In this document: positions 33,992-46,858 of the stretch, one piece after another
Numbering within the stretch: the stretch's first letter is position 1
Layout of the letters: every line of letters begins with the position of its first letter
Assembly: GCF_963583255.1 (NCBI RefSeq)
Contig: NC_084816.1
Coordinates: 19,396,053-19,460,052 of the forward strand
DNA length: 64,000 nt
Direction of reading: 5' to 3'
Source of the DNA: Pyrus communis
Taxonomy: Eukaryota; Streptophyta; Magnoliopsida; Rosales; Rosaceae
Notes under the pieces: model-generated
Databases searched by the model: none
The model's input: only the letters and a program-made list of their open reading frames with translations
What the model was told of the DNA's origin: nothing
Made by a program: the position numbers and the translations under genes

Positions 33992-36700
33992 AGCTAACAA
34001 GAGTGAAAATCACTCCGTGTACGAAATTGTCTCTAGGTATAGAAAATAAATATTTTCATTTATTTTCGGCCCAAATCTATTTCTTTTTGTGGAAAGCCCA
34101 ACATGACTTTCTTGTTTAACCCAATTTAAAACCCAAACCTAACCCTACAAAATGAGATTCCGATCTTCTGCTTGGATATACAATGTAAGGATATTTTTGA
34201 CATTTTAGCGATCCTTTTTAGCTAAAGCAAATTTGGAGTTTAAACTTCGCTAAGAGGGGGAGATTTTTCAGTGTCGGAAATACGGCTCGATATACCAAAT
34301 GTAATAATATAATTAGTTGAAAACTTGAAGGGAAATTTTTTTTCTTCTAATCAATTGTATTATAACACTTAGTATTTTGAGCTGTATTCCAGTATATTGA
34401 AAATTTTCTTGCTAAAAAGGGGCAATTTAGGGATTTAAAACCCTATAAATTAAACAAACTTTAGTATTTGTCCATGTTATTAGTTAAAACTATCGACTTC
34501 ATCACTTAACGCTAGTGACTTAACGAATATTCAATTTTCAAAATGTTAGATAGTTATTTGGAATCATCTTCAAAGGTTGATTAGTTGTCCTTACTTAAAG
34601 ACTCTTAGAAAAAGGTGGTTTCAGTATTTAACTCAGTTAATGACGACCCCATATGAACAAAATGTTGGGTCCACCATTGCTCGATCCCATTTTCATTTGG
34701 AGTGAAACCTCAATTTTCTTTATTATTGAATCAGAGCGGGTTTGCTAACATGTGAAACACAATGATCACACGTGCTCCGCATCACTATGTTGAAATTGTC
34801 CACCCGTTAGATTAAGATTTGGAATCTCCTTCATCAGCCATTGTCGATCGATAGGGGTTTGGGTTCAAGGACACACATATTTTAAGCTTAGAAATACAAA
34901 TGCAACATAAAATTTTAAAACGCGCTGTTCTCTCGAGGCTGTGCAAACAAAGGTTGAAGTCGAGATAATGGTCATGTGATTTAGTTGGAAATTTGTAAAC
35001 GACAACAAGTTGGAATATGAAAACTAGTTTGAACAGAAATCAAAGAAAAGGAGGCAGCCCCTGCCCTTCATCAGTGTCAATCATGACAACTGAAGAAAGG
35101 GTTTGTAAATAAGCAGGTCCACACAGATGACCCTTTTCTTCATATATTCATCATGAAAACAACCTTTATAAATATATCTGAAAGCTCCTACACAATTACA
35201 CTCATCGCTTTTGAAATCCATATTACAGTCATACAAAGGAAATAAAATATCCCGTATGATTTCAATGACGCCAATCTGAAGTCATGCTGTGTGCACTTGC
35301 TGTTTGGATTAGGAACTGATCACCTTCAGTTAAAAAATAATGTGGTAATGAGAATTATGACTCCTAAAGCATATGTAGGCAGTGTTCTTCCCAATATTCA
35401 TTACTTTATATTAACAGAGACTTCATTAGTCAGTTAATTTATTTTTATGAGCAGAAAAGTTACCAACACATAACAAAACAAACAAAAGAAAAAAGGAAAT
35501 CAATTTACTCTGTTGTTTGGGTGTGAGTTTTTTGTTTTTGGTTTACTGGAGGGTCTCAAACCCTAAACTTAGTCTATCACCGTGCCCAACCTCATCACTA
35601 AGCTAACCCTAATAGCTTTCGTGTGAAATATTTGATATTTCGAACTATAATTTGATTTCAAAAAAACATAATGAAATATCATAGTAATGGTGGTAGCCTG
35701 GTAGGTGTATATGACAAAACACGTGTTAATATGAACATAATTTGTACAAGAAAAAAATTATGTTTTTTCTCTTGAGTGAGAGGCTTGTCATCACTTTCTA
35801 TTATTCACATTAAGTTGTCAAGAGAATAAGAAATTTTCATACATAACATCAATCACAGCCAGAGGACAACAAAAATAATTAAACGGTTTTGAATAAAAGC
35901 ATAAGAGGACTAGGTATAAATCAGCATTCAACTTTCAACCCTAGTCCTCAAATATTGTAGGATTAAAAAAAAGTTCACAATATAGATGGGGTGACCAATC
36001 ATGACTTAGGGAACGTTTCATCAAAGAAGGTCAAGATCCATGTCAACCCCACCAGTTGGGGGAAGACTCATTTGGGAGACAAGGCATCAGCCACTATTAA
36101 TTCGTGATCATCGTCTTATTGAACATATACAGAGTGTATACAACTCTTTCTTTTTGTCTGAAATGCCAGTGAAATTGTCAACCCACGAAATTCAAACTAA
36201 GTCGATGAAAAGAGAGATGGTCGTATGGGGCACACAAGTAAACCCTAACAAAATGTAAGGAGCAGACCTTTGCTCTACCATGGCTTACACATCGTTGTAA
36301 AAATGAAAAAAAGAAAGGAAGAAAAAAATAGATGCAGGAACTGGAGTAGATTAGGGTAGGTTTGTGAGGGTGACAAGAACTTGGACAAGTTTAAGAAGAG
36401 GATCGCATTCGCTGAATATCACCACATGTTTAAAACTTAATCAACCAACTTATGATCGTGATAACAAATCATTTAATATATATTATTTTCCACTAAGCCA
36501 TTTGTGTATCTTTTACTTGAATAAGAAACTATATATATATGGCACAAGGTCTATGGCTGCCTCTCATTTTTAATGATCTGACTGAATTATTTTTACGTGC
36601 TATATTTTAGAAAATATGATATTTATACATATCCCTTGGAGCCTTTGTCCTTTGGAGAGCAAGTTTTCGAAAGTCGGCATACAGTCTTTCGGCTAAAAAT
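33992..36700. other. Intergenic DNA, no gene seen
   Basis: AT-rich DNA with only short chance frames. No exon-like pattern or RNA gene was found. Confidence 0.5.
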
Positions 36701-36703
36701 AAT

Positions 36704-36858
36704 AGGGAATTTTAACGAAAAGCTCATAGTACTGTTCACTTTAACGAAAAATCATATTTTTACTCTAAAAAGTTAATCATGATATTATTCACTTATAACA
36801 CATTTTTGTCATTTTAATTAAAACTTAAAGTTTTCAAGTCATTTTCGTTAGTTTTCCT
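36704..36858 (+). mobile_element. 155-bp MITE, copy 2
   Basis: Runs from AGGGAATTTTAACGAAAAGC to CGTTAGTTTTCCT, the same length and organisation as the copy at 27488-27642. A third, less clean copy at about 37181-37332 (GTACTGTTCACTTTTAACGAAAATGAC to GTTATTTTTTTCC) is nested in the neighbouring Harbinger-type element. Confidence 0.65.
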
Positions 36859-36919
36859 AAAATATTATACAGCTCTTGTATACTCTAGATGAACAAAATG
36901 GAAGTCTTAGTTGGTCTTA

Positions 36920-37979
36920 AGGGTGCGTTTATTGCACCGGATTATTTCGGACTGAACTAGCTTCAGGAACTAAACTGGATTGTCTTAGACTAGACTAAGT
37001 TGGACTAACTTAGTGAAACATTTGGTGCAGTGTTAGACTAAAAAGCAGAATAACTAAAAGACTCAAATATTATATTATTTAATCTACATTTATTAATAGT
37101 TCATTATTAATTTATCATTTTTTTGTTTCTAGAATCATCTCTCTATCTAATAGCCAATATCTTTTTTTTTTTTTTTTTAGTTTTAAATAAACATTCCCGG
37201 TACTGTTCACTTTTAACGAAAATGACATTTTTTACTTTTAAAAGTCACTCTAGTACTATTCACTTACAACACATTTTTGTCCTTTTAATTAAAATTCAAA
37301 GTTTTCAAATCTTTTTTGTTATTTTTTTCCCTTCTAAAATCATCTTAACCCATTCCTCTTTTCCTCCGCCATTCTCTTCCTCTCCTCTCCTTCTTTTTAT
37401 CCTGTTTCACCATTTTTCTAGAATTCTCTTCCTCTCCGTATACCTCTCCCTATTTTCCTCCGCCCACTCTCTCCCTCCCTTCTCCCACTTTTCCTCATCC
37501 ACTTTCCCCCTCTTTTCCTTATGCAGAGATTCGCATAGAGGATTTATCAAAGCTCTCCACCTAGCACCTTCACTGATTTTCTAGGAAAACCTCGAAATCT
37601 TCTGGTGATTTTGCCTTTTTATTTTGAATTTGTGTGGGGGATTAGTCTACAAGTGCTTAATTCTGGGGGTTTTGCATTTTTTTTTTTTTTTTGAATTTTG
37701 GGTGTTGATTTTGAGATTTAGGCAGTGGGTTTGAGATCTGGGCATGGGTAAGAGAGTCGGAGTTGCAGACGACAAAGGCGTGCAAACAATGTTGGAGACG
37801 GGATTAGGAATCCCATGCTTTTTTGGGGGGTCACTAGGACAACCTAGCAAAACACTTAGTCAGAATGAGTCTGACTTAGTCTCATTTAAGTTTAGTCCAG
37901 CTTGCATCAAATACGAGATTAGTAGTCTTAGCAAAGCAATCCAGTCCAGTGAACTTTAACAAGGGCAAACAAACACGCC
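36920..37979. mobile_element. PIF/Harbinger-type non-autonomous element, 1060 bp, with nested MITE
   Basis: The left end AGGGTGCGTTTATTGCACC and the reverse-complemented right end GGCGTGTTTGTTTGCCC are imperfect inverted repeats flanked by TTA (36917-36919 and 37980-37982). Subterminal ACTAGACTAAGT- and GTCTGACTTAGTCTC-like blocks also mirror each other. The interior contains a 155-bp-family MITE and a CT-rich stretch (37350-37520). No transposase was found. Confidence 0.6.
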
Positions 37980-37982
37980 TTA

Positions 37983-39694
37983 GGGGAGCTCATAGGTATG
38001 ATGGGTGGGTCAATCATTGGAGGATAATAGTCCTCTCTAGTGGTTGAGTAAGCAGAAAACAAAATATAAAAATGAAGAACATATATATACATGTTTAATA
38101 TGTCTCCACTACGATATATACATAATTACATATATATATTTATAAGAGCGCTCAAATGTGAACCAGTTAGTATTAATACGAAATTAACCAGTTGTTTGAA
38201 CTTAGTGAACAATATTTCTCATAATTTGAACTGATCAATTTTTAGGATCATCCATGCAAAAATTCATTGGAATCAAAAGTCCTTTGGGTATCTAATTGTG
38301 GCATGACAAATAAACAAACACAAAGTTGTCGATAAACAATGAAATGTCCATAATAATAATAGTCAAAGAGCAAAATGGCCTCCAATTCAAATGATTTTTT
38401 GCAAAGATGACCTGGTAGCGATTATTATTACCTCATTTGCTCAAAGGGATAAAATGTGTGTAGAAGGATAAAATGACATTATTCAAAAACTAATGAGGGT
38501 ATTATAGGAATTGAAAATACTCATTAAAGGCTCAACTCCGTTTTTTATAAAAGTAGCTTTTGAAAACAACCTACAGGTTGCTTTGAAAATTTGTTGTTGA
38601 GGTCACTGCTTTTAAAAAAAAGCATGATATTTTATTTTTACTAAACATTTTTTTATTGCTTAATTTTAAAGTGAAGCAACTTTTGGTGAAAACAAGCAAT
38701 GTCAAACGGGGCACGAGTCTTCTGATTATTTCTAAAAGTTACTATATGGGGTGGTAAAAAATGTGGCCTTTGTTTAAAGAAGAGTATGATATTTCATACA
38801 TTTAAAAGGGTATTATAAATACATCATGAAGAACTCGGCCCCAAAAGGGTTGTCGCAAACTAGATCTAAATTTTTTACAATAAAGCAATGAGCACTCGTT
38901 TGAGCTCATCGGAAATCACAAGATTACACAGATCAATAAAATCATTAAACCTCGAGTTACACAAATCATGTGAGAACAAAAATCTCAAATCTTATGTTGG
39001 GATAGAATAACGATGACCATAGGTCTAATTGCATCACCAAATCACCACCACGATCCCTAAATACCAAGTGAAGTAGATCCAACAAATCAAACAGCTTCAC
39101 CCTTAACGCATGGATCCAAAAGAGATGTAGCACACCAAAACAAAAATTAAAATAAAGTAACTCTCCAATAGAGAGCAATCAAACTAGCAAACTCGATCTC
39201 CTAAAGAAAGAAATCAAAACCAAACTCCAAGACAAATCCTGGATATTTTTCAATAGAAACAAAATAAAAGGATAAAACCATGCTGCTTCTCTACATTGTT
39301 CAGACATCTGAGAGCTATATCACCGTACCGGCTAAACTTATAGTGTCATACTGGCTAAATCTAATCCCGAGGCAATTCGACATCTTCCATGACGTCCAAC
39401 TTCAACCTCATATTGAAGGTGATAACTAGATCTAAAATCTTGTGTTTACTATGTGCGTGGGCCAAAAGACGACAACTATCACGGCGACTTATAGCGATTC
39501 ACGATGACAATTCCACCCAAAAAAACAAAGTAAACGGAAAGAGAAAGACGAAATAGATAAAAAAAAAAGATTGTCAAGAACATTGTCGCTGATCGCAAAG
39601 CCAAAGGCATGCATGCAGGGTCAGCAGCAGAAAACTTTTTTTCTCTTCGGTTTTTGCTCTAAAAATATGGCATGTTTGATATTAGGCTTTTTAG
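37983..39694. other. Intergenic DNA, no gene seen
   Basis: AT-rich DNA. At 38870-39640 the composition is more complex and resembles a degraded retroelement on the minus strand, but no motif is secure. Confidence 0.4.
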
Positions 39695-40054
39695 CCAAAA
39701 TGGTTCCTGAGATTGGCATAACTCCTCACTTTGGTCCATGAGATTTGGAATCGATAGAAATGGTCCTTGAGTTTGTCCACCATCAATCATTTTGGTCATT
39801 CCGTAAAAAAATCTCCATTAAATAAAGATAAAATGATAAAAATACCGTCAAATTTTTTTCAAATCATTTTGGCCCGTTGTTTATTAAATTGAGGGGTTTT
39901 TTTTTTTTTTTTTAGTCATTTCAGTTCTTATTTAATAGAATTTTTCATAGAGTAATTAAAATGATTGATAATGAACAAACTCAGAGACCACTTTTATCGA
40001 TTTTAAATTTCAAAAACCAAAATAAAGAGTTATGCAATCTCAAAAACTACTTAT
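39695..40054. mobile_element. Foldback element, about 360 bp
   Basis: The left arm AATGGTTCCTGAGATTGGCA pairs with the right arm TGCAATCTCAAAAACTA. Further inward, GGTCCTTGAGTTTGTCCA.CATCAATCATTTTGGT pairs with AAAATGATTGATAATGAACAAACTCAGAGACC. The ends are approximate and no target duplication was resolved. Confidence 0.6.
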
Positions 40055-40440
40055 TATGTATATGTTCATATAATATGCGTGTACAATCATTATATATCAG
40101 GATTCAGGATTACACTGATTAGTATAGTATTAGTTTTGAGTTCGTGCTGAATGAAATAACAAGGATCCTCGTCTCGAAAGATAATTTAATTATGTGATGA
40201 CTGATGACTCCATTATCTTGGCGACAAATAAAGCAGAACCCATGACCGTTAACATTCTGTAAAAGATGTCTGACATCCTCAATAGGAAAGAAAAAGATCG
40301 ATACGGCATCATTGAGGCATTTGTCCTTGGACAGTTGGTCATGGTTGAACAGGAGGTAGGGGACGAAGTTGAGGGAATGGAAAGATTTCTCAATTTAATT
40401 TTCATTGCAAGTTTTTTTCTTTTTAATAATCTAATTAAAA

Positions 40441-40445
40441 ATTTA

Positions 40446-40477
<32 letters not shown>
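40441..40477. repeat. Poly-A tract
   Basis: A pure run of more than 30 A residues ends at AAAGATTTAGG, and AAAGATTT also occurs at 40381-40388. This could be the tail of a small retroposon of about 70 bp with an 8-bp duplication, but the repeat is short. Confidence 0.45.
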
Positions 40478-40478
<1 letters not shown>

Positions 40479-40974
40479 TTTAGGAGGGGATTTGCTGAGA
40501 GAATTAATCTCACATCGAAAAAGTGAAGTGTCTCTACATGGCTAATAGTATAAATAATTTTTGGCATGCAACTCTTTTCTATTACCAATTGGTTTTAAGA
40601 TTCAATGCTCACATTCTAGTATAGTATTAGAGTAGCAATTTACATGTTGAGCTTAACATGCTTACGTGCCTTATCGTCACTCAATATTGTAGTCCAAATT
40701 TAAATTTAAATGACTTCACACACCTGAGAGGAGGTGTTGGGACGGAGAAGTCTTATCTACGTACCTATACTATGTTAAAAATAAGAGCCTAGGGTTTGCG
40801 AGAAATTTTCGTTACATATTCTTACCTTTGTATTTATACTTAATAGAGATACAACTGTTGTAGGAAAAGAAAATTACATTAACTCATAATCTAATTACAT
40901 TCCAATTCTAACTTGATCTTACATCAACACACTAAAAATTATAACACGTGAATGAATAATACGTAGATAATCAC

Positions 40975-41167
40975 AAGAGAGGATCCTCGCTGGATCCTCA
41001 TATCTGTTCATCGTACATTGTGTAGCCGGTTTTTATCAGGTACTGTTTTTATTTAATTTTAAATAAAAAAATTTACAATGATTTTTAACCGCACGATATA
41101 CAATGAACGGATGTGATTGAAAGATTTTCAGATCCTCACAAAGAGGATCCGACAAGGATCCTCCTGG
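40975..41167. mobile_element. Mutator-type MITE, GGATCC family, copy D
   Basis: The ends are AAGAGAGGATCC and GGATCCTCCTGG. The 9-bp duplication GATAATCAC is exact (40966-40974 and 41168-41176). The interior is colinear with copies A-C (GTTCATCGTAC, CCGCACGATATAC, GATCCTCACAAAGAGGATCC). Confidence 0.8.
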
Positions 41168-41993
41168 GATAATCACAACCAACTTTTCGTGATATACGTG
41201 TAAGACAGGTCTTTCACAGATTAGCTTAGTGCGAAGCGTTCACATGTAAACAACTAGTGCTTGAAGCTAAGTAGTTAGCGACCTTGAATGAAACAACTAA
41301 AAAACACAGAAAATAATCAAAGTCAAAACCCATTGAATCTGAACCATCCAAATTGCTCGTGAAAGTTGTCCACGCCCATAGTCAATCTCCAAAATCATGC
41401 CAGTTGACCTTGTTAAATAATTAAATAACTCTGACTTATGGCTTAGTAAAACGCATGGCCGATGAAGATCACTACTCGAATCCATCGCATCAAACTAAAT
41501 CACATAATTAGCTAGCTAGTAGTAATTAGTGAGTGTCAGTGTGTCTAGCTATGACATAATAATATATTTAAAAGTAATTCAGCTGCTATCCGTTAATCTA
41601 GTTTAGAGAAAGAACAGTACTAATTATAAGTTTGGTATACGTCTTACACAACTAAACCTACCCATTGAGAATGGAGGGTGCGTGCGTCAATCTAAGTTTT
41701 GGGGTTGACCTAAAAATATATATACAAATATATAAAGTATGAAAGATGAGAAAATTAGACGTATTAAAGCAGCTTTGTATTGACAAAAACGCATGGACCT
41801 AAAATAAAGTGACAAAGACAGCATTAGTAGTCGTAGTGTTAATTTGTGAAAGATTTTATTTTCTTGCTTTTACATACTGCTCAGTGCTAATGTCATGTGC
41901 TTTGTATTTGCTTTTTCTCTGTCATCTATGTAATTTGGTCAGCTCATCCTACTTCTTCATCGTCTCTCTTACTCATTCCTCACTCGTGTGGCA

Positions 41994-42058
<65 letters not shown>

Positions 42059-42964
42059 GATGGATGTCACTACTTTGTGTCTCAATCTCTGAGTAAGCAT
42101 CTTTGAGTTTGTCAGCTTGCACACCTCAAGCTTACTGCGATATGACATCATTTTCTTTCATTTTCTCTATGAAGCCAATGAGTTCCTCCTGCAGATCAAA
42201 TAACACCAACCAAGGCTTCCTCAGTAAAACGTTGAGAGGTTTGAGGGAATACTGGAAATGAATTGTTCCAATTACTTCATCAAATCAATCCCTATGAGTC
42301 ATAGACTATTATCACTATGTTAAATCTTCATTCGCTGCATGTAATTTTCATGTTTATATTGAAGACACCCCTACAGTTTTAATATGAAAAAACTTGTTTT
42401 CTTTATCATGAATGACTATTGAGGCCATCATAAGTCCTAGTATTCAGTAGCAACTAATAGAAACTATGTAACGGTTCAGTAGACAATAATTGACAATTCC
42501 TAAAATATTTGGTTGCTTTTCATTGAATCCGAGAACATTATGAGTCCCAGATTCACCAGCAACCAACTGAAAACTATGCAATAGTTAAGTGCAATCAACC
42601 AAAAACTATGCAACAAATCAGTAGTAGTCAACAATCGAAAACCTTCAAAATATTCGAGTACAATCTGTTAAATATTGGAAGTTCATCATGAATCCCAATA
42701 TTAGATAACAACCAACAGAAAATTGTGCACATTTTCAGTAGCTCATAACCGAAAATTCTGAATATTTTTGGTACCTTTCCATTGAACTCAATTTTAACAT
42801 CGTCGTCGTAAGCCATCATGATTTCCAGTGTGACTGAGATATCTAGCGTTGTCGTTATTTGCCATCTTTCTGGTCTCGCTTGCTATATTTGCTTGCTGTA
42901 ATATTACTCGATGTGTATCAAGCCAACGGGAACTTAGACAAAAGGTTGGGGTGCAATTAGTATC
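41168..42964. other. Intergenic DNA, no gene seen
   Basis: Contains a (CT)n microsatellite of about 30 units at 41995-42056. At 42420-42790 there are repeated phrases such as CAACCAACAGAAAA and ACTATGCAA.A..TCAGTAG, a diverged tandem array with a period near 70-120 bp. No gene was seen. Confidence 0.5.
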
Positions 42965-43189
42965 GGGAGCATTTTTGCTCACCACCATAACTATGGTGCA
43001 TGCTCACCATACACTTAATCATCTATCACGTGTCATTTCACCTAAATCTAGTTAACTTTCACATTAGATGCTACTTTTTCAAATTTTTTTTTTAAAATTA
43101 ACTAAGGTTAAGTGAAATGACACGTGGCAGATCATTAGGTGAATGATGAGTATACACCATAGTTTATGGTGGTGAACAAAATTACTCCC
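42965..43189. mobile_element. Foldback MITE, 225 bp, with an ACGTG element in each arm
   Basis: The left arm GGGAGCATTTTTGCTCACCA and reverse-complemented right arm GGGAGTAATTTTGTTCACCA begin inverted repeats of about 80 bp. Each arm contains CACGTGTCATTTCAC (read outward-in), a G-box/ABRE-like core. The target duplication is not clear. Confidence 0.7.
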
Positions 43190-43715
43190 ATTACTGTTAG
43201 TTAAGTCTTTTAACACATATTTTATGTAGTTTACTATTTTAAAACTTATTTTTGTTGTTTTTATTTGTTGGTGTGATCTTCAATCAAATTTCTTAAAATA
43301 AAATTCACGATCAATATGATAATGATTTGCAATGCTTATGTCTCATCATTTCAATTAATGAGGCTCTTCAATTAATCTGCAAATATGATTAGTTGCGCAC
43401 CAATTCAACAAACTTTCACTAATTTGGACTTACTACAATAACCGCTCAAGCATACCCTCGTTGGTTAAATTTATGATTTCTTAATCATGATCCAATTGTA
43501 ATCAAACCCTAGAACCACCATGTACTTTCCATTTTAAGAGAGCTTGTAGAAATTGTATACTTGTTTGACCCACTTCACTCTTCAAGTGCCCCCACTAAAT
43601 CGTACCACTTCTTTCACAATTAATGTTGATCGATACAGAAACCATTTTGTCTCTCTTTCACATACACAAACACAAAAAATATTGGGTTTAATGTGTGGAT
43701 GATGTGTGATTATTA

Positions 43716-44057
43716 GATCTGGTTTGGTACTGAGGTGATTCTGAAAAAAACTGCTATAAAAAAAAGCTGGGAGCTGTTTTTGTGTTTGGTAAACACTCAG
43801 CTTCAGCTTTTTTTCACAGTTTTGGGTGAAAAATAGCAAAAAACAAGAAGCTGCAAAACCCAGCTTTGAAAAACCGATTTTTTTCACATCTGTTTTACAT
43901 AAAAGTTTACCAAACACTCTAATACTGCTTTTTTTTTCAAAAGCACTTTTATAAAAAAGTTTACCAAACACTCTGTTGTTTTATTTCACAGCTGCTTATT
44001 CTCACAGCACAGCAGAAGCAGCTTTTTTTTCAAAGCACAGCAATACCAAACCAGCCC
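43716..44057. mobile_element. PIF/Harbinger (Tourist-like) MITE, 342 bp
   Basis: The ends GATCTGGTTTGGTACTG and reverse-complemented GGGCTGGTTTGGTATTG are inverted repeats flanked by TTA (43713-43715 and 44058-44060). The interior is rich in AGCTGCTTTTTT and AAAAAGCAGCT blocks. Confidence 0.75.
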
Positions 44058-44340
44058 TTAGAGTTCTATTAGGAACAGTCGTTCACAAGAATTTCAATGA
44101 TCGATTTGGTTAATTAATATATTAATATTAGGAATAAGAGTTTGGGGTAGCCACATAATAAGTCATCAATTATAAGATTTTCTTAATTAGTATCGAACTG
44201 TTGATCAATTATGAGATTTCCTTAATTATTAAACATCAATGCGTGAACAATTGGTAGATTGGTAGTAGCATTATTTGAGCTAATTAACCAAAATAACCTA
44301 CATGAAATAGTTAAGTTCATCGTCACAATTTTTTTTTTAG

Positions 44341-44504
44341 TTCATACTTCGGTCTGGTGATATTCCTCTTCACTTGGAAATGAGAGGTCTTAGGTTCGAA
44401 TCTCATGGATAAGAATTCGATACCAAATTAGGCTGCCTATTGTGTGGTTTTGTCGAACTCCCTCTCTTCTTAGTATAAAAATATCGATGTACTAAAAAAA
44501 AAAA
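44341..44504 (+). mobile_element. tRNA-derived SINE copy
   Basis: Contains CGGTCTGGTGATATTCCTC, then GAGAGGTCTTAGGTTCGAAT (B box GGTTCGAATCT), GATACCAAATTAGGCTG and an A-tail. It is a close relative of the copies at 33303 and 48783. Confidence 0.85.
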
Positions 44505-45954
44505 CCAATACATTATTATGTGTAAGTTTCTTTTTACATAATAATATATTATTAAACTATTAAACTATTAAACTTAAAATACAACGTAATATTGAATATG
44601 TTTCATACAAGTTGTTATCGCGATTGACTGGTATTTTGATGACCACAGCGGCTGGATGGGCATCTGGTCATGGTGGGTGTATGTGCCATGTCTCATGTGT
44701 TTGTGTGCGTTTTGTGTTGGGTGTTTGGGTAGGCCAAATGATTAGGAAGGGAGAAGAATGTACAATCCGGTCACTTTCAGGGCTCTGACTCCTAGGGTGG
44801 ATGGAAATATGAAAAAGCGGGTCCCATGTGTCTTCGCACGCTTGCACGCTCCGTGGGCCCCACTGATTGACTCTTGTTCCGAAAGTCATAATAATATTAA
44901 AAATCTAATCTTAATTTCTTTCGTCTCCGACACCCCCTGCCGTCTCTTTATCCCATCCTTGTTTTTAGTTTGGATGATAACTTTTATGTTCGTATTTTAT
45001 ACGGTATATTTTGAATTTGATTTTTAGCATTACTGAATCGTATGATGATGGCTAGAAGAAGATTAAAATGCCTATGTGAATTTTTTCGACCTTCAAAAAA
45101 ATGAACTACCTTAACGAAACTACCAGATATCTTAAAAAAATATTAAATATTACTTGCTCTACATATTAGAATTTGTTTTTTTTCCCTCCAATTTAGTAGC
45201 AACTGAATACTGCATTACGCGTCAATTTTAAGAAACAATTAATTAAAAAAAATCATAAAAAGAGGAAGTATACACAAGCAAAATTGGACTTGTCAATGAA
45301 TCGAATTCAGTCTGAATTCGAAGTATTTAATGAGATATGAATTGAGATTTTTAAATTGATAATCGAAATACGATATTTAATAATATATGGATCCAAATAT
45401 GAATTAAGATTGATCTGATTCGATAATAATATGATTTGAGTTAATGTACAATACTTTTAAAAATATTATAATTTTTTAATAATCATGTTTTTTTCTGCAT
45501 TCAAAATAACTATTTTCTTAAATTAGTTTCGATAAGGCACTCTAAATACAAGACATTTTGATTTCTCCTACCAATAATTATCTTACTCTTTTGTTTATTT
45601 TATTGTAACTCTTTGTCAGTGTTGATTAACGTATTTATTTCTTATTTGTGATACATCATTTAATTTGCAAATTTGGTCTACCTAGCATAACCATTACATG
45701 AAATTATATTATAAGAGTCAAAGTTGTACTATTCAATATTATATAATAACAAGAGGAGGTTACAAAATGATATTGTAAATTGCACAACCAATATTGATTG
45801 TTACTCCATGAATATCTTGTTACAATACGTACATAAGTTATTATTAGTACATGTCATGGAACTACACATTATTGTTAATACTTTCATGTTTAGTGTGTTA
45901 CAACATGGCGTTAAAATTTAATGCTTGAATTACAAGAAATGTATGTTACAATTA
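44505..45954. other. Intergenic DNA, no gene seen
   Basis: AT-rich apart from a GC-richer, non-coding patch at about 44630-44960. No open frame over 90 aa and no recognised motif. Confidence 0.5.
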
Positions 45955-46639
45955 GAGCTAGTTTCGGTTTGGTAACTGAACTGAAAAGTGGTCACGGAAA
46001 ACCGAACTGAAAATATCAGAATAAAAGAAAAAAAAACCTGATCCCAAATCCAAAATTTTGGTTTACCAAAAATCGGAAATCCCAAACTTTTTTCGCTTTT
46101 TTTTTTGTTTTGGGTTTGGGAAACTGAATCCCTTAAGCCAAATTAAAAAAATCATCCCCCAATTTGAAAATAAAAAACCCGAAAATTTTCTTCTAATTCA
46201 AAAATCAAAAACCCCAAATCTAGCTTGAAAGAGAGGGAATGAGTTGTAGATAGATATAGAGAGGAGAGACAGACAGACATTGATGGTCAAATCGAGAGAA
46301 TTGGTTGAGAATTGACGGACCTCTATGTCGACGACCGAATCAAAATGGGCTTTCGTCAAGCTATGGGTTGATGAATAGAGAAAGGTGGACGACGACTACC
46401 TGAAAGAATGATGGGTGGTGGACGATCGAGATGAAAAGAGAGTTTGTGCAAGTAGGAGGTGGAAGATGAATTTGGTGGGACTGGGCGATGCGATTGATGA
46501 TGCGGTGTCGCTGGAGAAGATGAATTTGGAGGGGTGGTGCAGTGTGGAGTCGCCAGAGAATAAACAAAGAGAGAGGGGCAAAGTTGCAAGAGAGGGTTGA
46601 AGTTGTCGAGGAGAGGGACTCGGAGTGTGAGAAGGTTCT

Positions 46640-46802
46640 CTGAGTACATCGATATTTTTACACTAAGGGGAGGGGAAGTTCGACAAAGCCACACAATGGG
46701 CAGCCTAATTTGGTATCAAATTCACCATCCACGAGATTCGAATCTAAGATCTCTCACTTCCAAGTGAAGAGGAATACCACCAGATCGTAGTACTGAGTGG
46801 CA
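46640..46802 (-). mobile_element. tRNA-derived SINE copy (minus strand)
   Basis: The minus strand reads through CTACGATCTGGTGGTATTCC, AGTGAGAGATCTTAGATTCG, the GGATGGTGAATTTGATACC body and GTGTAAAAATATCGATGTA at the 3' end, lacking a long A-tail. It sits beside the Cassandra-type element. Confidence 0.82.
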
Positions 46803-46858
46803 AGGAGTCTAAGAAGGTTCTAAGTGAGAGAGAGTTTTATTTTTTTATGAACGGAGGA

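Noticed and set aside
41809..42151. Leu/Ser- and Arg/Glu-repeat frames
   Set aside because: They read through the (CT)n microsatellite.
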